From positions 5,094,001 to 5,158,000 of the forward strand of contig NC_084682.1 in NCBI RefSeq assembly GCF_028389875.1: 64,000 nucleotides of DNA, given 5' to 3'. This stretch comes from Rhea pennata. Its lineage: Eukaryota > Chordata > Aves > Rheiformes > Rheidae. Below the pieces are notes generated by a model. The model made no database searches and was not told the origin of the DNA. It saw only the letters and a list, made by a program, of their open reading frames with translations. Shown here in pieces: positions 27,622-40,600 of the stretch (position 1 is the stretch's first letter; the number at the start of each line of letters is the position of its first letter). A program made the translations under genes and the position numbers.

Positions 27622-29513
27622 ACAAAACAAGTTAGTAAGTCCTTTGATCTCTAGGTTTGTAGTGCAGTAGACAGAGGAAGATGTCTTGTAAGAAACAATC
27701 CTGAATAGCACTATATACATCTGTGTACAGCACCAAACACATCTGATAGCACCATCCTCCTTTTCATTTCCTGCACTTTTTAGGTGATAACAGTTTCTGC
27801 TAGTTTTTTTTTTTGGCATACCAAATACTACCAAAAAATCCCCTGATTTTTTGCAGTGTAGGCTCCAACTCTTAAATCCTTTTTACTTTCCTTTGCAACC
27901 AATCAAGCAACACCTTGTCATGAGGACCTTGACAAGCATTTAAGTTGTTAGAAGTTACTACACTGTTTTTATAACTAAGCTAGATATTCACAGCTGTCAT
28001 TGTACTGACAGACTTAATATTTATTCCCAAAGAAGCAATGAATTACTTTGAGTTCAGATGCCAAAAAGTGGACCCTCAAAGTTTTTTTTTTTTTTTTTTT
28101 TTTGCTTTGTTTTGTCTGTTGTTTTTAAATTAAATTTCACAGCTAAAATTTGCTAGAGACTGTGACTTTTGCCGTTGTTTCCTTGTGTAGAACTAAAGCT
28201 TAGAGTAACCCTTTTGGCTGGCTGAGAAAACCACTTTTAACAAACTCTACAAACCTGCTTTGAAGATTTACTAGCTCATATTCTAATGTGAACACATTTG
28301 GTTTTCACTCTGAAGAATAAGAGATATATATATTTTTTTTTAATAAAAAAAATGAATTCAGCAGGATTGATTCCGACCAGAACTGTTTGTTTACATTAAA
28401 TTTTGAGGCAGTGATATATAAATTAAATTCCATGCACATACTTTATATGTACATGTGTCTTCCAAAGGTAACTGCCCTATAGACTGACTGCAATTGCCAA
28501 GTCAGTTGGAGGACCATAGTTTTGCTGCAGTTACATGGAACTTAGATAAACCTAAGTAGTCATCATTTATATAAATACTTGATTGTATTTTTACTCTACC
28601 ACATATTATAACAGTCTATGATATGAAAAGTAAAATAGGCATAAAAATCTCTTTTGTATTCCATGATCTACTTAGGTGATATACTGCTAAAAATAACAAG
28701 GTTATATATACACTCATAGAAGCATGCATTAAGAAACCTACTGAAAAGTTTACATAGGTACAAAGAACTTTTACCACGCTAGAGGAATGCAGTTACTGTG
28801 CGAATGCCTTCTGAAAACATTTTCACCACTTCCAACAAGGCTTTTCTGCTTAGGTGTGCAGATACCTCCTCCGAGGTATGCCTCTCACTTCAGCTACTGA
28901 CCTGAGTTCGCTTATCTTTGGGTCTCAAGCCCAACTTCCAATAAGGAAAGAACTTAAAGGGACAATGATTTGTTCTGTCTAAATTACTAACAAAAGATTC
29001 CAAAATTAAATTATTTTTAAAAATGGAATATGTTCTTACATTGCCACCAGAAAAATACAATAAATCTTACTGGATAGTTAGTTACTCATAAGAAATAGCT
29101 TCATGGCTTATAACTCAAGTTATTTTTGAAAAGCACTTTCAAAACCAGCTTCATTGTGAGGGAGAAAGAGTTTGGAATTTTTTTAAATACTAGAACACCA
29201 TTAAGATTTTAAGTTACCAAACAGAAAATTACTGAATTTTTAATTAAGATTTTCAATTAGGAATTTATTAGTTGAACAATACATATGAAATGACAATGTA
29301 AGATGAATTAAGTATTCATACGTACCCAGTATCAATTTTGGGAAATGCCGGAGGAATCCCCCTCCCCACATACCTTCTCCATTCTTCAGACTGGTGTTCA
29401 AGTAATGCTATATTTTTTTCCCTAAAGGGATAAATATCTTAAACAGACATATATTACAAGTGGAACTTCCTGCTAGAGTTGATACTGTTTCCTGCTAGGT
29501 TCATTCCCCGCCT

Positions 29514-29524
29514 CCCCCCCCCCC

Positions 29525-29566
<42 letters not shown>
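29514..29566. repeat. C13 run followed by (AT)20
   Basis: Thirteen C then about twenty AT units, inside the presumed SLC6A4 3' UTR. Likely length-polymorphic. Confidence 0.97.
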
Positions 29567-29569
<3 letters not shown>

Positions 29570-30964
29570 ACAGTTCTGATTGTCAGTCATTAATGTATAT
29601 CCAACTTGCAAAAGTCTCTTTTAACAGATATTCTGCTTGCTACCTTTCAGTAGGAAGGGAAAAGGTGGGGACAAAGATGGTTAGGCTAAATATGAGCACC
29701 ATCTTCATCAAAGCCAAAGGTTTCTCTTCTAGCCCTTGCCAACAATCTGAAACTAGGAACATTATTTCTAATGGAACAACCTGCAGAGTATTTGCAGGAA
29801 ATCACTGCTATTTAGTGTTCAATGCTACTGACATGTTATGGCTTTACAACAGCAATTGAAATGGCAAAAGCCACACCTTTAATTTGTATTATTTAGACAG
29901 CAATATACAACAGACATTGCCTTTCTGGGTGGTTTTAACACAGAATGCTGAGTAACTGCCCAGGAAATGCCACTGACGGAACAGAAGTCAGCCAAGAAGC
30001 CACGATCTTAATATAAGCACTGTTACAGTCACAGTGTAAAACAAAGCAAGTTTGCTCTGCTTGAATTTCTCAGACCAAAAAAAATGAGATAAGGAATTTT
30101 CCTAAAGATGTATTGAAAGTGGCAGATGTGTTATAAATCCTTTCAAGATGTAAAAAACAATGCAGACATGCATAGTCACAGAAAAAAAAATTAGAAATTT
30201 GCAGTCCAAAAGATCACTAGCAATGATACATATTTACTTTCTTTTCACCAGAATAATCCAATTTGTGGTCTCCACAGGAAAGGTAGGAGGGAGCCTTCCA
30301 GGGGTGTATTAAAAAGGTCTTTTACTATATGGATCTATTTTATCTCATTATATTTTCATTCTGCAAAAGCTGAGTATATACATCACATTAGTTCCCATTA
30401 ATTTTTTTTGATAGTACACTAGTTTTGAGGTTTTCTAAATCTTGTTCATATGCTCACTTCATTTCTTAGTATATTTAGCTCAGTGGCTGGAAAATTGAGA
30501 AATTGATTTCATTTATTTTTATTGTTGATTCCTTTCTTCTTCCTTCTACATATTTCAAACATTTCAGATTGATAACTAATAGTTATCAAGTGGCTCAATA
30601 AGCTGGCATACTGTTAACATAACTATTCTCAAAAAGCTAATTATATGGATACCAAATGGGCTGCACTGCAATTAAAAGGGTTTGAGGCAAACAATTTCTT
30701 TCATCTCTTCAGTTCACCTTCCACATGAGTAAATTCCACCCTCTATTCTGCACAGTGAAAAGGGAACTTACGATACCAGTAAATTAGGAACGTTTGCCTT
30801 ATAAGCAAAGATTAAAAAAATTAAACTGGAGTTTTAGTTGTACAGAACTAAGTATTCCCTCCAACTTGTACATGATGCACCTGTATTAATTTATGTGGCT
30901 GTTTAGTTACAAGTGCTGCAAGCTAAGTCATGAGTATGTGCCTTGTACTGTTAACTGTCATTGT

Positions 30965-30970
30965 AATAAA
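30965..30970 (+). terminator. Candidate distal poly(A) signal of SLC6A4
   Basis: Canonical AATAAA with a pyrimidine/GT-rich element 25-50 nt downstream. It is the best-formed of at least four such hexamers after the stop codon; usage is inferred. Confidence 0.4.
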
Positions 30971-30985
30971 TTTAATATTCATAAT

Positions 30986-33645
30986 CCATCTCTAGGTGTC
31001 TCATGTCTCTCTCTTACAGGAATCTTTATACTGGTCTACAATAGATCCCATCTTTAAAAAACAAAGATAGAACTCAATTTCAAGAGAAACCAGAACATGT
31101 AGTCAGTTTACTACACCAAGAAGGCCTCTTTGACAAAGAGCAGAGTATTTCCTTTGGTGTTTGAACCTTGGCCCACTACTAAATACCCTGTTTTCATTCT
31201 GTTTCAACAGAAGATCCAATATACATGACATTTGTTTAGGCAGAAGAGCAAAAGCGAACTCCTCCACATTTGGAGTAAATGCATAATTACTCAATTAACT
31301 TGCACATAAAACTTATTCCATTTCAAGTCTTTGTGAACTGGCATGTTTTACCTTTAGTTGAACTGACATTTTAGCCTATCTATGAACAACATATTAGAGA
31401 TATTAATTAACTAATGGTGATATAGTCATAAAGCCAAATTCTCAAGACATCAATGCAAAAAATATTTTGAATATTTTTTTAGACAACACAGCTGGAGACT
31501 TTAGTAATTATTTAAACCTAATGCAAGCAGGTACAATCCACTTCAGTCTGAATCTGCATATAACAGAAATTTGTTGCCATATCATCTGCTACTAGCAATA
31601 TAAAAAACTATTAATTCAAACTATGCCTAGACCCTGACCTGTGATCAAGAAAAATTAAGGCTGTCTGTTCATATTATCGAGCTCTCACAGACAGAAAAGA
31701 TGATTTTGAATGTAAAAAAGGAACCCAAACATTATATTCCTTCTCTCCTTTAATTGTCCTCTGCTTAAGTTAACCAAAGCTTTGACAACAATGTATTTTT
31801 CAAACATAAGTCCTCCTCTAGAAAGCATTACACTTGCTGTAAATGGATGATCAGCCCAAACACTGTTTTCTCTTTTTGGCCAAAATAAAGGATGAAAAGA
31901 CAAGGTGGAAAAGTCTTATTTTTTGTTCAGGCTTCACCTTGGAAAAAAAAAAAATCAAAAATTGTAGGGAAGATTACTCAAAACACAAGTATTTCTAGTT
32001 AAAGGTATCCTGTTCATAAGCTTATATTTTGCCACAGAAAAAGAGCAAGTACATATCGTAAAGGAAGGGGGAGAATAAAATCCCCAACCAAAACCTCTGG
32101 TTAATTCTACTCCAAGAAATATATTTTATGATATGAAAAAGGAGCCCAGAGGTTTTGGCAGCATTTAACTGAAAAGGAAACAAGAACACAACTGACTCAG
32201 CTGCTCTTTCTACTATAAATTTATGTAGTTAAGTTAATCACACTATAAGCCTTCTTGACAAGTTTCTTAAAAATGCCACATTTCAAGACTGAGAATCCTT
32301 TTCTTCAGTCCTAGCAGAAAACACTGAGCACTCAAAGAACTAGGCTATCAAAGCCATGTTTGAGAAAGCCCCATAGAAATTTTTAGAATTAAAAGGATTA
32401 GTAAATCAGAACCTTTTTTATTTCACTCAGCTAATTTAAAAGGGAACAAATTGTTAATAGCTATTAATCTTATCACCTCTAAAACAAAGTGTTACATATA
32501 CAGTAGACAATCCACAAATCTCAATCTTTGGAATGTAAAATAGTCTGAAAATATTTAACACCATTTCCCTCATAAGCAGCTGATTGTTTATTATGCTTCT
32601 TTGCATCTATTCTGAAACTAGAGGACTGCCATAATATGATTCCTAAGTGTTGAAAACCTCTACGGTACTTCTAAGAATTTGTCTGTTTGATACTCATTCA
32701 CCATATATGGGGGCAGAAAAGTGATACATTTATGGGGGGGGGGGGGAGAAAAAAACAGAAAAAAACTACTGGAAAAAGTGTTGACAATATAGTCCAAAAA
32801 CTATGACCTGTTTGCCAAGATACAGCTTGGAGAGAAGTTTATTGCTTGCTTATGACCCCTTGAACAAATGAATTGACAAATTTAAGATATTACCTCTAGC
32901 AGAACAAGCAGGTATGACAATCATACCTGAAAAATATTCATGTACTTCATTTCACAGAAAAAAATGCAGCTCTTCTCAGTAAAATAACACAGACGTTAAA
33001 AAAATACCTACACACTGGATCCAGTATGTATATTATACTTTAATAATTTCTGTACATCAGGTCCCCAAAACCAAAGCCCACACGCATATTCAAATCCATA
33101 TGTTAATACACATTTAGCTAACAAAACAGCATAATACGTAGAGATTTCCCAGATTATTATTCAGGCTGTTTTTCTTGCATTTTTCTCATTTACAGATATT
33201 TCTCATTTTTGAGAGCATCATTGGGCAACAATAATTTTTGATATGGCCTGAAAACACTGTTGCTTCAACAGAGCCAATATCAGCTGGTAAGAGAAGTAGG
33301 GGCTCGCTAGAGGATGTGTTCTCACTCAGTGGTGTGTCAAACCTGCAGGACTGTCCCAGATTCTTCAGATGAGTAATAAAACACATGTAGGATAGGGTAT
33401 TAAAGGCAAGGGTGGGCAGAAACAGACAAATTTAATACACTGACTATATAAATTTACTGAGGTTATATACGAAGTGATCCATTAATCCATTTCAAAAGAT
33501 ACTTTTTCTACTATGGAGCACATTTTAAAGAAGAGTCAGGAATAAGTAACTAGGAAACACTTTTGCTTCTGTACAAGAGCCCTTGCAGCGGTGGCTTTTC
33601 TCTTTAGTTTGAGAGATCCAAGTGCTTTAGTCCACTGCAATGAAA
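30986..33645. other. Tail-to-tail gap between SLC6A4 and NSRP1
   Basis: AT-rich DNA with no protein-coding exon recognised. It presumably contains the NSRP1 3' UTR on the minus strand (an AATAAA lies at 32838-32843 on that strand, and an ATTAAA variant at 33431-33436). It also holds a + strand AATAAA at 31884. A G13 run occurs at 32734-32746. The two transcripts may end close to each other or overlap. Confidence 0.45.
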
Positions 33646-34684
33646 TTAATCTTCTTCTTTCTCAATGTAAGATTTTGTACTGACACGTGCCATTTGCCTT
33701 GCCAAATAGCGATCCCTTGCTGACATGACTGTCTCTTCATTGCTCCGTTTGGCAAATTTGCTTATGTTCTCAGACGGTTTCTGTGTCTGTCCGTTCTCTT
33801 CTTTCTCTCCTTCCTCTCCAGCTTTACGTTTTGGCCCAAATAAAATTCCAGAGCTGGAGCTGCTCTTATCATCCACCTCTCTGTCTTTTCCCTTTGTGTG
33901 CTTTTCTAGATCAATCTCTCCATCTTCTTCTAAAGATGTAGGACTCCTTTCCCTCCTGTCTCTGTATTTCTTTTCATCACTACCATATTTCTCTTTTCTC
34001 TCTTTTACATGATCTTCCTTTTCTCTGTACTTCTCTGCTCTGTCCCTCTCTCTATCACTGTACCTATCTTTATCATTTCTTAATTTTTCTTTTTCTCTTT
34101 CCCTTTCTGAACTCTTCTCCTCTCTCTCCTTTGCCTTCCTCCATTCTCTATGTCCTTCTCTCTCTTTTCTTTCCTTCCCCCTTTGTTTATCATCTTGCTC
34201 TTCCTTCCTTCTGTAGTTATCCTTACTAGTACGATCCCCATATCTATGTCGCTCTTCCTTTTCCCTTTGGTGATCCTTTTCCTGGGTCCTACCTTTTCTC
34301 TCATAATCTTTTTCCCTGTATGGTTCATCATTTCCCATTCTGCCTGTTTTGCTCTCTCCCCTCTTCGGATGATTTGTTCGTGCTTTTGCGCGCAGCTCAT
34401 CCTCCTCACTGGATGAGCCTGGTGACCTGGAATGCTTCCGGCTCTTGTGATGTTTAGACTCCTCTTCACTGCTCACAGAGCTGTCTCGCCTCTCCTTCTC
34501 TTTAAAATATACTTTACTATTTCTACGTCTCTTATCATCATCACTACTATCACTTCCCAAGTCAGTGTCAGCATCTGGATTATCCTCTTCCTTAGCAGAA
34601 GGCTTGAGTCTCCGTCTTTCATCTAGGCCTTTGTTTCTTTTGTTGGATTCATCGTAATAATTGTTAGATTTTTCTTCTTTTATC
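33646..34684 (-). CDS. NSRP1: NSRP1 last coding exon (charged RS/RE-rich tail)
   Basis: A single 1039-nt coding segment for residues 205-550. It starts RIKEEKSNNYYDESNK and contains SSEEESKHHKSRKHSRSPGS. It continues through long low-complexity Arg/Lys/Glu/Asp repeats and closes with FAKRSNEETVMSARDRYLAR, matching human almost exactly. The strand-asymmetric purine richness explains the pyrimidine-only look of the + strand here and the spurious + strand open frames. Confidence 0.96.
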
Positions 34685-37600
34685 CTATATTTTTATGTTA
34701 AAAAAAGAAAAAAAACATTACACAGCCTGAAATTTCAGATATTTCTAGAAGCTGACTTCTGGTCAGGATCTAAGCAAGACTAAATGATGGATGCTGCTGA
34801 AAAGTCTAAGAAAGCCAACCTATCTGTGGCTCTAGTTCCAGGAGTCCAGTGCAAAGGATCTGTATAAAAAAATGTATGTCCGGTTCGTTGACAAATACAA
34901 GCAGATGAATTTATCTAAAAGAATGAGTATGGTTAAATATCTGCAGCCTCTGTTGGACAGGACAGATTCATATTCTAGTGTTAGCTCTTTGGCAAGCTAT
35001 ACATTTTGATTTATGTGTTTATTCCTCTCTGCATGTCAAATAATTATTTGGAGAAGCAGGTCTTATTTTTGGTGACAAGATAAGAACATAGCTTCCATTA
35101 TTAGTAGGAGATTTCTTAATCCAGTATTTCTGAAGATCTCACAGTTTTGGTTAAATAGAAACTAGTATCTTTTCCACAGCTCACAGATTATTAAATACAA
35201 GAACCATGGAGGACAAATTCATAGATTTCAATTTGGCCATTAGCCAGGAAGGTTATGCTTCTTCATTCTTTTCTGACTGAAGAAAACATATGTTTAATCA
35301 CACATGCCACATGCCTTTTCTTTCTTATAACATAGCTTCAGTAATAGTCTGTGGTAAATTCTCCTTATGAACCAGTGGACCATCTGGTTAGATTGAATGT
35401 TTGATGCGTTGTTGAATGTGCGGTTATTCCATGAAAACTGACTAAAAATTACACTGAAGAATTCCATAATTATGTCTTCATTTGCTTTACTAATTCAATT
35501 TATTAAAATAACAAGTCAAGAGTGGATCATTTTAAGGCCAAGAAATGTAAAGTGAGATTTTAAATTCTGAACTGTGCTCTTTTTGTATTCTATTATCCTG
35601 CCATAATAAAGAATAAAATTAAAATATACACCTGAGCTCATCTGAAAGCCTAGCTCAGAGCACTATATACAGGCACTACTTGTATTCCTTCAAATTAATT
35701 TTATATACAGTTTGTAAAAGAAACACTTTCATAATTCGCAAGATTAAGAAACTGTCATTCCAAAATGATCTCTATACAGTACAAAAACGGTATCTTCATG
35801 AAGTGGCTTTGAAAGAACTGTACGAGCAAGTGGAAAACCAGGGGGGCCAATCACTACAGCTACAAGAGATGCAACAGAAAAACTTAAATTTCACCAGTAA
35901 AAAGAAGAAACCATGAAAAGCAAAATTCATTTAACAATTGTCAGTAGCAATCTTTGCCAGACAGCCACAGAAACCAAGCAAATATTGCTCCCTAGTGAAA
36001 ACGGATACAGTAGACCTGTACACTTGGAAAAATGTCCTAACTAATATTTTAAGTCTCATATGACAAACAATTATGGCCTCAAATTTCACATTCTCCACTT
36101 GAATTCAGGAAGCTGTTCTGCTTTTCTTCCAATCAGTAATTTTTACCTTTTACACCACTTTTCACTGTTATATGCAATGAAGTGACAGATCCTTGCATCA
36201 AAAGAGGTAACACAGAATGCCCATATTTCAGAAGTGTGAGCACAGTGAAATTACTCAACTTTCTGATATCTAGTTTTAAAGTCTACCAAGTGAGTTTTAA
36301 TCTGAACTAATTGTTTCAAATAATTTTTGCTGCATGTAACAAGTATATCCCAGTCAACATCTTTATCTAGAGAACATCTCAACTACATAAATAATTCAGC
36401 CTCATCTGATCAGTTTGAGACTGCACATATATTAATATATTTTAAAATAGTCCTACTGGACATCTATATATTTCATTAACTTCCTTTTACCACAGAATCA
36501 ACACTAAGTTTATTTGTATTTCATACATCTGTAAATGTGGACAGATCTTTTCCAGGACTTTTTTCCATCATTTCCTATGATTAAGTTTAGAGTACCTTAT
36601 CTCTCTATGCCCTTTATTTTACCTTTGTTATTCACATGATTAAACTATTTAACTTAATGCAGATTGCCAAGTACTGTGTAACCCAAAATAAAAACAAGGT
36701 TAGAATAATAACAGGCAGTACTAACAGTGAGATTATCCTCCGCTACCTTTTAAAACAGCATCCCTGCTCTGCTTGCTTCTGTCTTATAGTAAAGTCTGTA
36801 CAACCGACGACCAGACACTTCCCAAGTAACTCAGCTGTATGAAGTATTATGCTTGCCCTACCAGTGTTTTAGTATTTCCTGCCTTTCTGCAGGGTTCCAA
36901 CGATTTTGGAATCACAAATAACCAGAAGTAACTTTGTATACAAAGCCCTTCTGGAATCACATCCTACCTGGCTTCACGGAAGCTGCATTTAGGCATCTCT
37001 TCTTCTCCAACTTTTTGATTTAAAAAATGTCTGTAAAATCCACTGAGATCCTTCTGTTTGGTCACATCCAGGCATGCTAAGGAAAAAAAAAAAAAAAAAA
37101 AAAGGTTGGAATAACTGTGTCATAAATGCTCAGACACTACTCACAGGTGGTAAAGTATCATCAAGAGCACAATTTCCAACTTAGAGGTTTTCAAAAAAAG
37201 CCCAGAGCAATCTCTCTGGAATAGATGACCTTCTGAGGGAGGTCCCTTCAAACCTGAATTATCTTATGATCCTATATGCAGAATGCTGAAAATACAGATT
37301 ACAAGTCTATTAAACTGCTCGCTCTTGTTCTTTATTCTACTACCCATTCGTAGTCCTAGTCCTTCATGCCTATTTCTAGACACTTCACAGAACATCTGCA
37401 GTAAGGTGCAAAACATTGTTGGACTCCAGGCATAATATTCTTCCTTCATCAACTGACCCTTCCTCAAAAGTTAGAAGTAGTACCTCAAATAGTACTGACA
37501 CACAAATTGAAGAGCTTGCTCTGTTCCTTCCATAATCTGTCAAAGGAAAAGTAACAGCCAGAATCTGATTCTGTACAGATTGCTATCTATTCCTTTTTGA

Positions 37601-40600
37601 TATTTCAACTATTTCAAGCCTCTCAGAGAATCTAGGATAACAACACTGTAAATCACATACAAGACCATGTTTCTTTTTAAGCAGGAGTCATACTGATTCA
37701 GCATGAATCTCACCCTCCAGAGCTGCTTCTCTTCTTTCTCTTTCCTCCTCCTCAGCCCTTTCTTGCAGCTTCTTTTTATAGGCTGAAGTCACAAAGGCCT
37801 CTTTGTCAGCAAACTCTCCTCCTTCCATTTCACGCTCTTTCTGAATTTTTCTTTCCATCCTTTTTTCTTGTTCCTTCTTTCTAATCTCAGCTGCTTTGAG
37901 GATATTTTGGATGTATCTGGGCTAGAATAAATGGGGGGGAATGGTATAATGCTGAAAGACAATTAAGGTGGCTGAGAAAACATAAATTGAGATTGCTAAA
38001 AATGTAGAAGAAATTTTGCAATAGAAGAAAAAGCAACAGACACTAGTCTCACGGAGTTTGAAAGCAATCTTAAACCGTCATCCTCTTTCAAGTCACTATC
38101 ATGGCATGCTTCCTTTTTACAACAAAAGAGGCTGCTGCATTCAATTAAAAAGTCAGCCTAGCTTTGATTAGGATGCATTTTGCTGAGTGAAATCAAATGT
38201 TTTTGATTTCCCACTCCTCTGACTTCTGTCTTGTAATAGTCTTCCCCTTCTATTACTGCAAGCGAGTGGGATGCTTTCTTTTATATCTGCCATAACCTGA
38301 CAAGCGTTTTCAAATGAAATAGAATGAGTAATAGTGAAAATATGTCAGGATAATTCAGCAATGCTTTGAAACAAGATGTTGGGCTGTGAAAACTGGCTCA
38401 CATTTCACCAATGAAAGGTAATAACTTTAGCCTTCCAGCAGTCCTCCTGTAAGCGCACTAGTGAGTGAGAACAATAGTTTATGTTCATTGGCCAAATAAC
38501 AAAAGCCTTTATAATCAGAAATAGTACACTAGCAGTGCCCATTCGCTCTAATTCTACCATCCCACTGTATCCCACAGTCTCTTCAGAAATGCACAAGTAT
38601 TATGTACACCTTAAATAGAGTGGGAAACACGGAGGCACTGCTGCCCTCCAGAATACCACTGGAACAGGACCTTAAAATATCCAACAAACTAACAGTTTTA
38701 CCAAAATTCTTATGAATTACTATCTTATGTGACAGGATTTGAGCACAAACCTTCTATGCTCCAGTAGAGAATACGTTTGGCTTATTAAGACAAAGTTTAA
38801 GATTAAATAACCATAGTTATTCCTAGTATACATAAATAAGACAGACAGCATACATTTTCAGGTATGGACCTTTTTCTCATCTTTTCCTGATAATATTTTG
38901 GCATTATTTTCTTTCTTCCGCTGCTGCATTTCATCATAAATACTGTCATATTCATACACTGTAGCATCTTCAGCCAAAGCCTTCTGGATCTCCAATTTAG
39001 TCTAAATGAGAATAAGGGAGGAAAGGACGAAAAAAAACAGAAAAATGAAATGGTTACCATTTCACCTCCCCAAATTTAGAGTATCTTAGATTCCGATTAT
39101 TATGTTTCTGGAAAATAATGATGAGCACGTGCCTCCTAATAAAGACACATATTAAAAATTTATAAAGCTAAATGAAAAACTATTTATATAGGAAGTTTAA
39201 GAAAGGAAGACATTTTATCAATCTAACAAACCTTAAAAAAAAAAAGGCAATTCCACATACATTGGCATCATTGGCAAAGCCAAATTAGAAAGCTCCTCTG
39301 CTTTGCTCACTCCAGCTGGTTATTTTTTCTGTCTCTGTGGCCCACTTCATCCTCAGTTCACACCACTGCTTGTGAGCCTGTACTGTCAACCTGCTTATTT
39401 CATAGCCCTTAACAGTGCAGATTCACCATCCATTATCCCAGCACAACTGAAGGCTCAGGAATAAAAGGACAGGAGTTGGAATTTCTTACTCTTAGCTAGA
39501 ATTTCTGATAGCTTTGTCACCATAACAAAACATGTGCAGACCCACACCTCTGCTAAGCTGGCTCCCTGAAGACAAACATTCAGATATAGGTAAAACCACC
39601 AATTAGCTATGAATTCAGTAATTTCCTAGCTTGCTGTAGGCATGAAGAGTCCCTGTCACAGCTTACCTGTTTCATTGCTTGTTTTTTCAATGCTTCTTTC
39701 TGAAGACTTTCACCAACAGATGTCTGAAAGATAGAAATATTGCAGAAATAAAGTTAATAATACTGAAATAGCCCATGTTATTTTTCTAACACTAGTTTTT
39801 CTACCAACTGTTTTCTAGACAGCTATCTAAATAAAGTCTCATTTTATCAGCTAGTCCTGAAGTTCTGTATTTTTCTGAAAGCAAGAAAAACTAAAAGTTC
39901 ATTCATAAGCATACAACAAATCAGCTTCTTCAATAAGCAAAACTGCAATACCTCAGCATACATACTTATTACAAAAAAGTGCTGAGTTTAAAAACATTTT
40001 TTTTTCTAACAGTATACTTCAAAATAACTTGCACATATTCTGATGCCATTTCACAAAACAAGGAATTTCCTTTCAAGAAACACTCAGAGACATGGGGAGT
40101 TCTGTGACAACTGTTTTGTCCCAAACACTTGCTTCAACCACTGCCAAAGAACCGATAGAAAAGACAAGATCACTCAACTTAGGCAAGGGTCAGTCCATTG
40201 GTGCAAGAAGTTAGCACACAGGCAAGCAAAACATCTATTTTTTTGCTGGCAGTTAAGGCCAAGACTGAAACATGCGTAAGAGAAGAGTGCTTGCAATGTG
40301 CCTACTCATTCTCAAAAACACTAAACTTCCTTTTTATTGCTACATAAGGGGGAAAAAAAAGGAAAAGGGAAAGCACTGAACTCCACCCCAAAGTTAACAT
40401 AAACTGGAAGCAAATCCTCCTACCATGTTGCATATCAAAAATGTTGTTAATGCTGCTGGAAACTATGTTTGTGAACACAGAAGGATAAATATTCAATTTT
40501 TTTTTTGTATTATATTTCTATTACTCTCTGAAATAAGTAGGTGCTGTTCAGAATGTACAGTTTCTAATATGTAAATTTAGCCAGAAATAAAATAGTCATG

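Larger units (their letters stand above)
27086..30985 (+). other. SLC6A4: Probable SLC6A4 3' untranslated region
   Basis: AT-rich non-coding sequence follows the stop. AATAAA hexamers on this strand lie at 27616, 28342, 29059 and 30965. The last is followed by a T/G-rich stretch (GTGTCTCATGTCTCTCTCTT), the usual downstream element, so the full-length UTR may end near 30985. It contains a T22 run (28082-28103) and a C13/(AT)20 tract (29514-29566). The end point is inferred. Confidence 0.45.

Noticed and set aside
29479-29859. 126-codon + strand open frame containing an Ile-Tyr repeat
   Set aside because: The repeat is just the (AT)n microsatellite read in frame, within the presumed SLC6A4 3' UTR.
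34080-34469. 129-codon minus-strand open frame in a second frame of NSRP1
   Set aside because: Out-of-frame shadow of the Arg/Lys/Glu repeat region; the other frame matches NSRP1 to its conserved C-terminus.
33725-34626. Several + strand open frames rich in Ser/Leu/Phe
   Set aside because: They are the reverse complement of the purine-rich NSRP1 last exon; the composition fully explains them.
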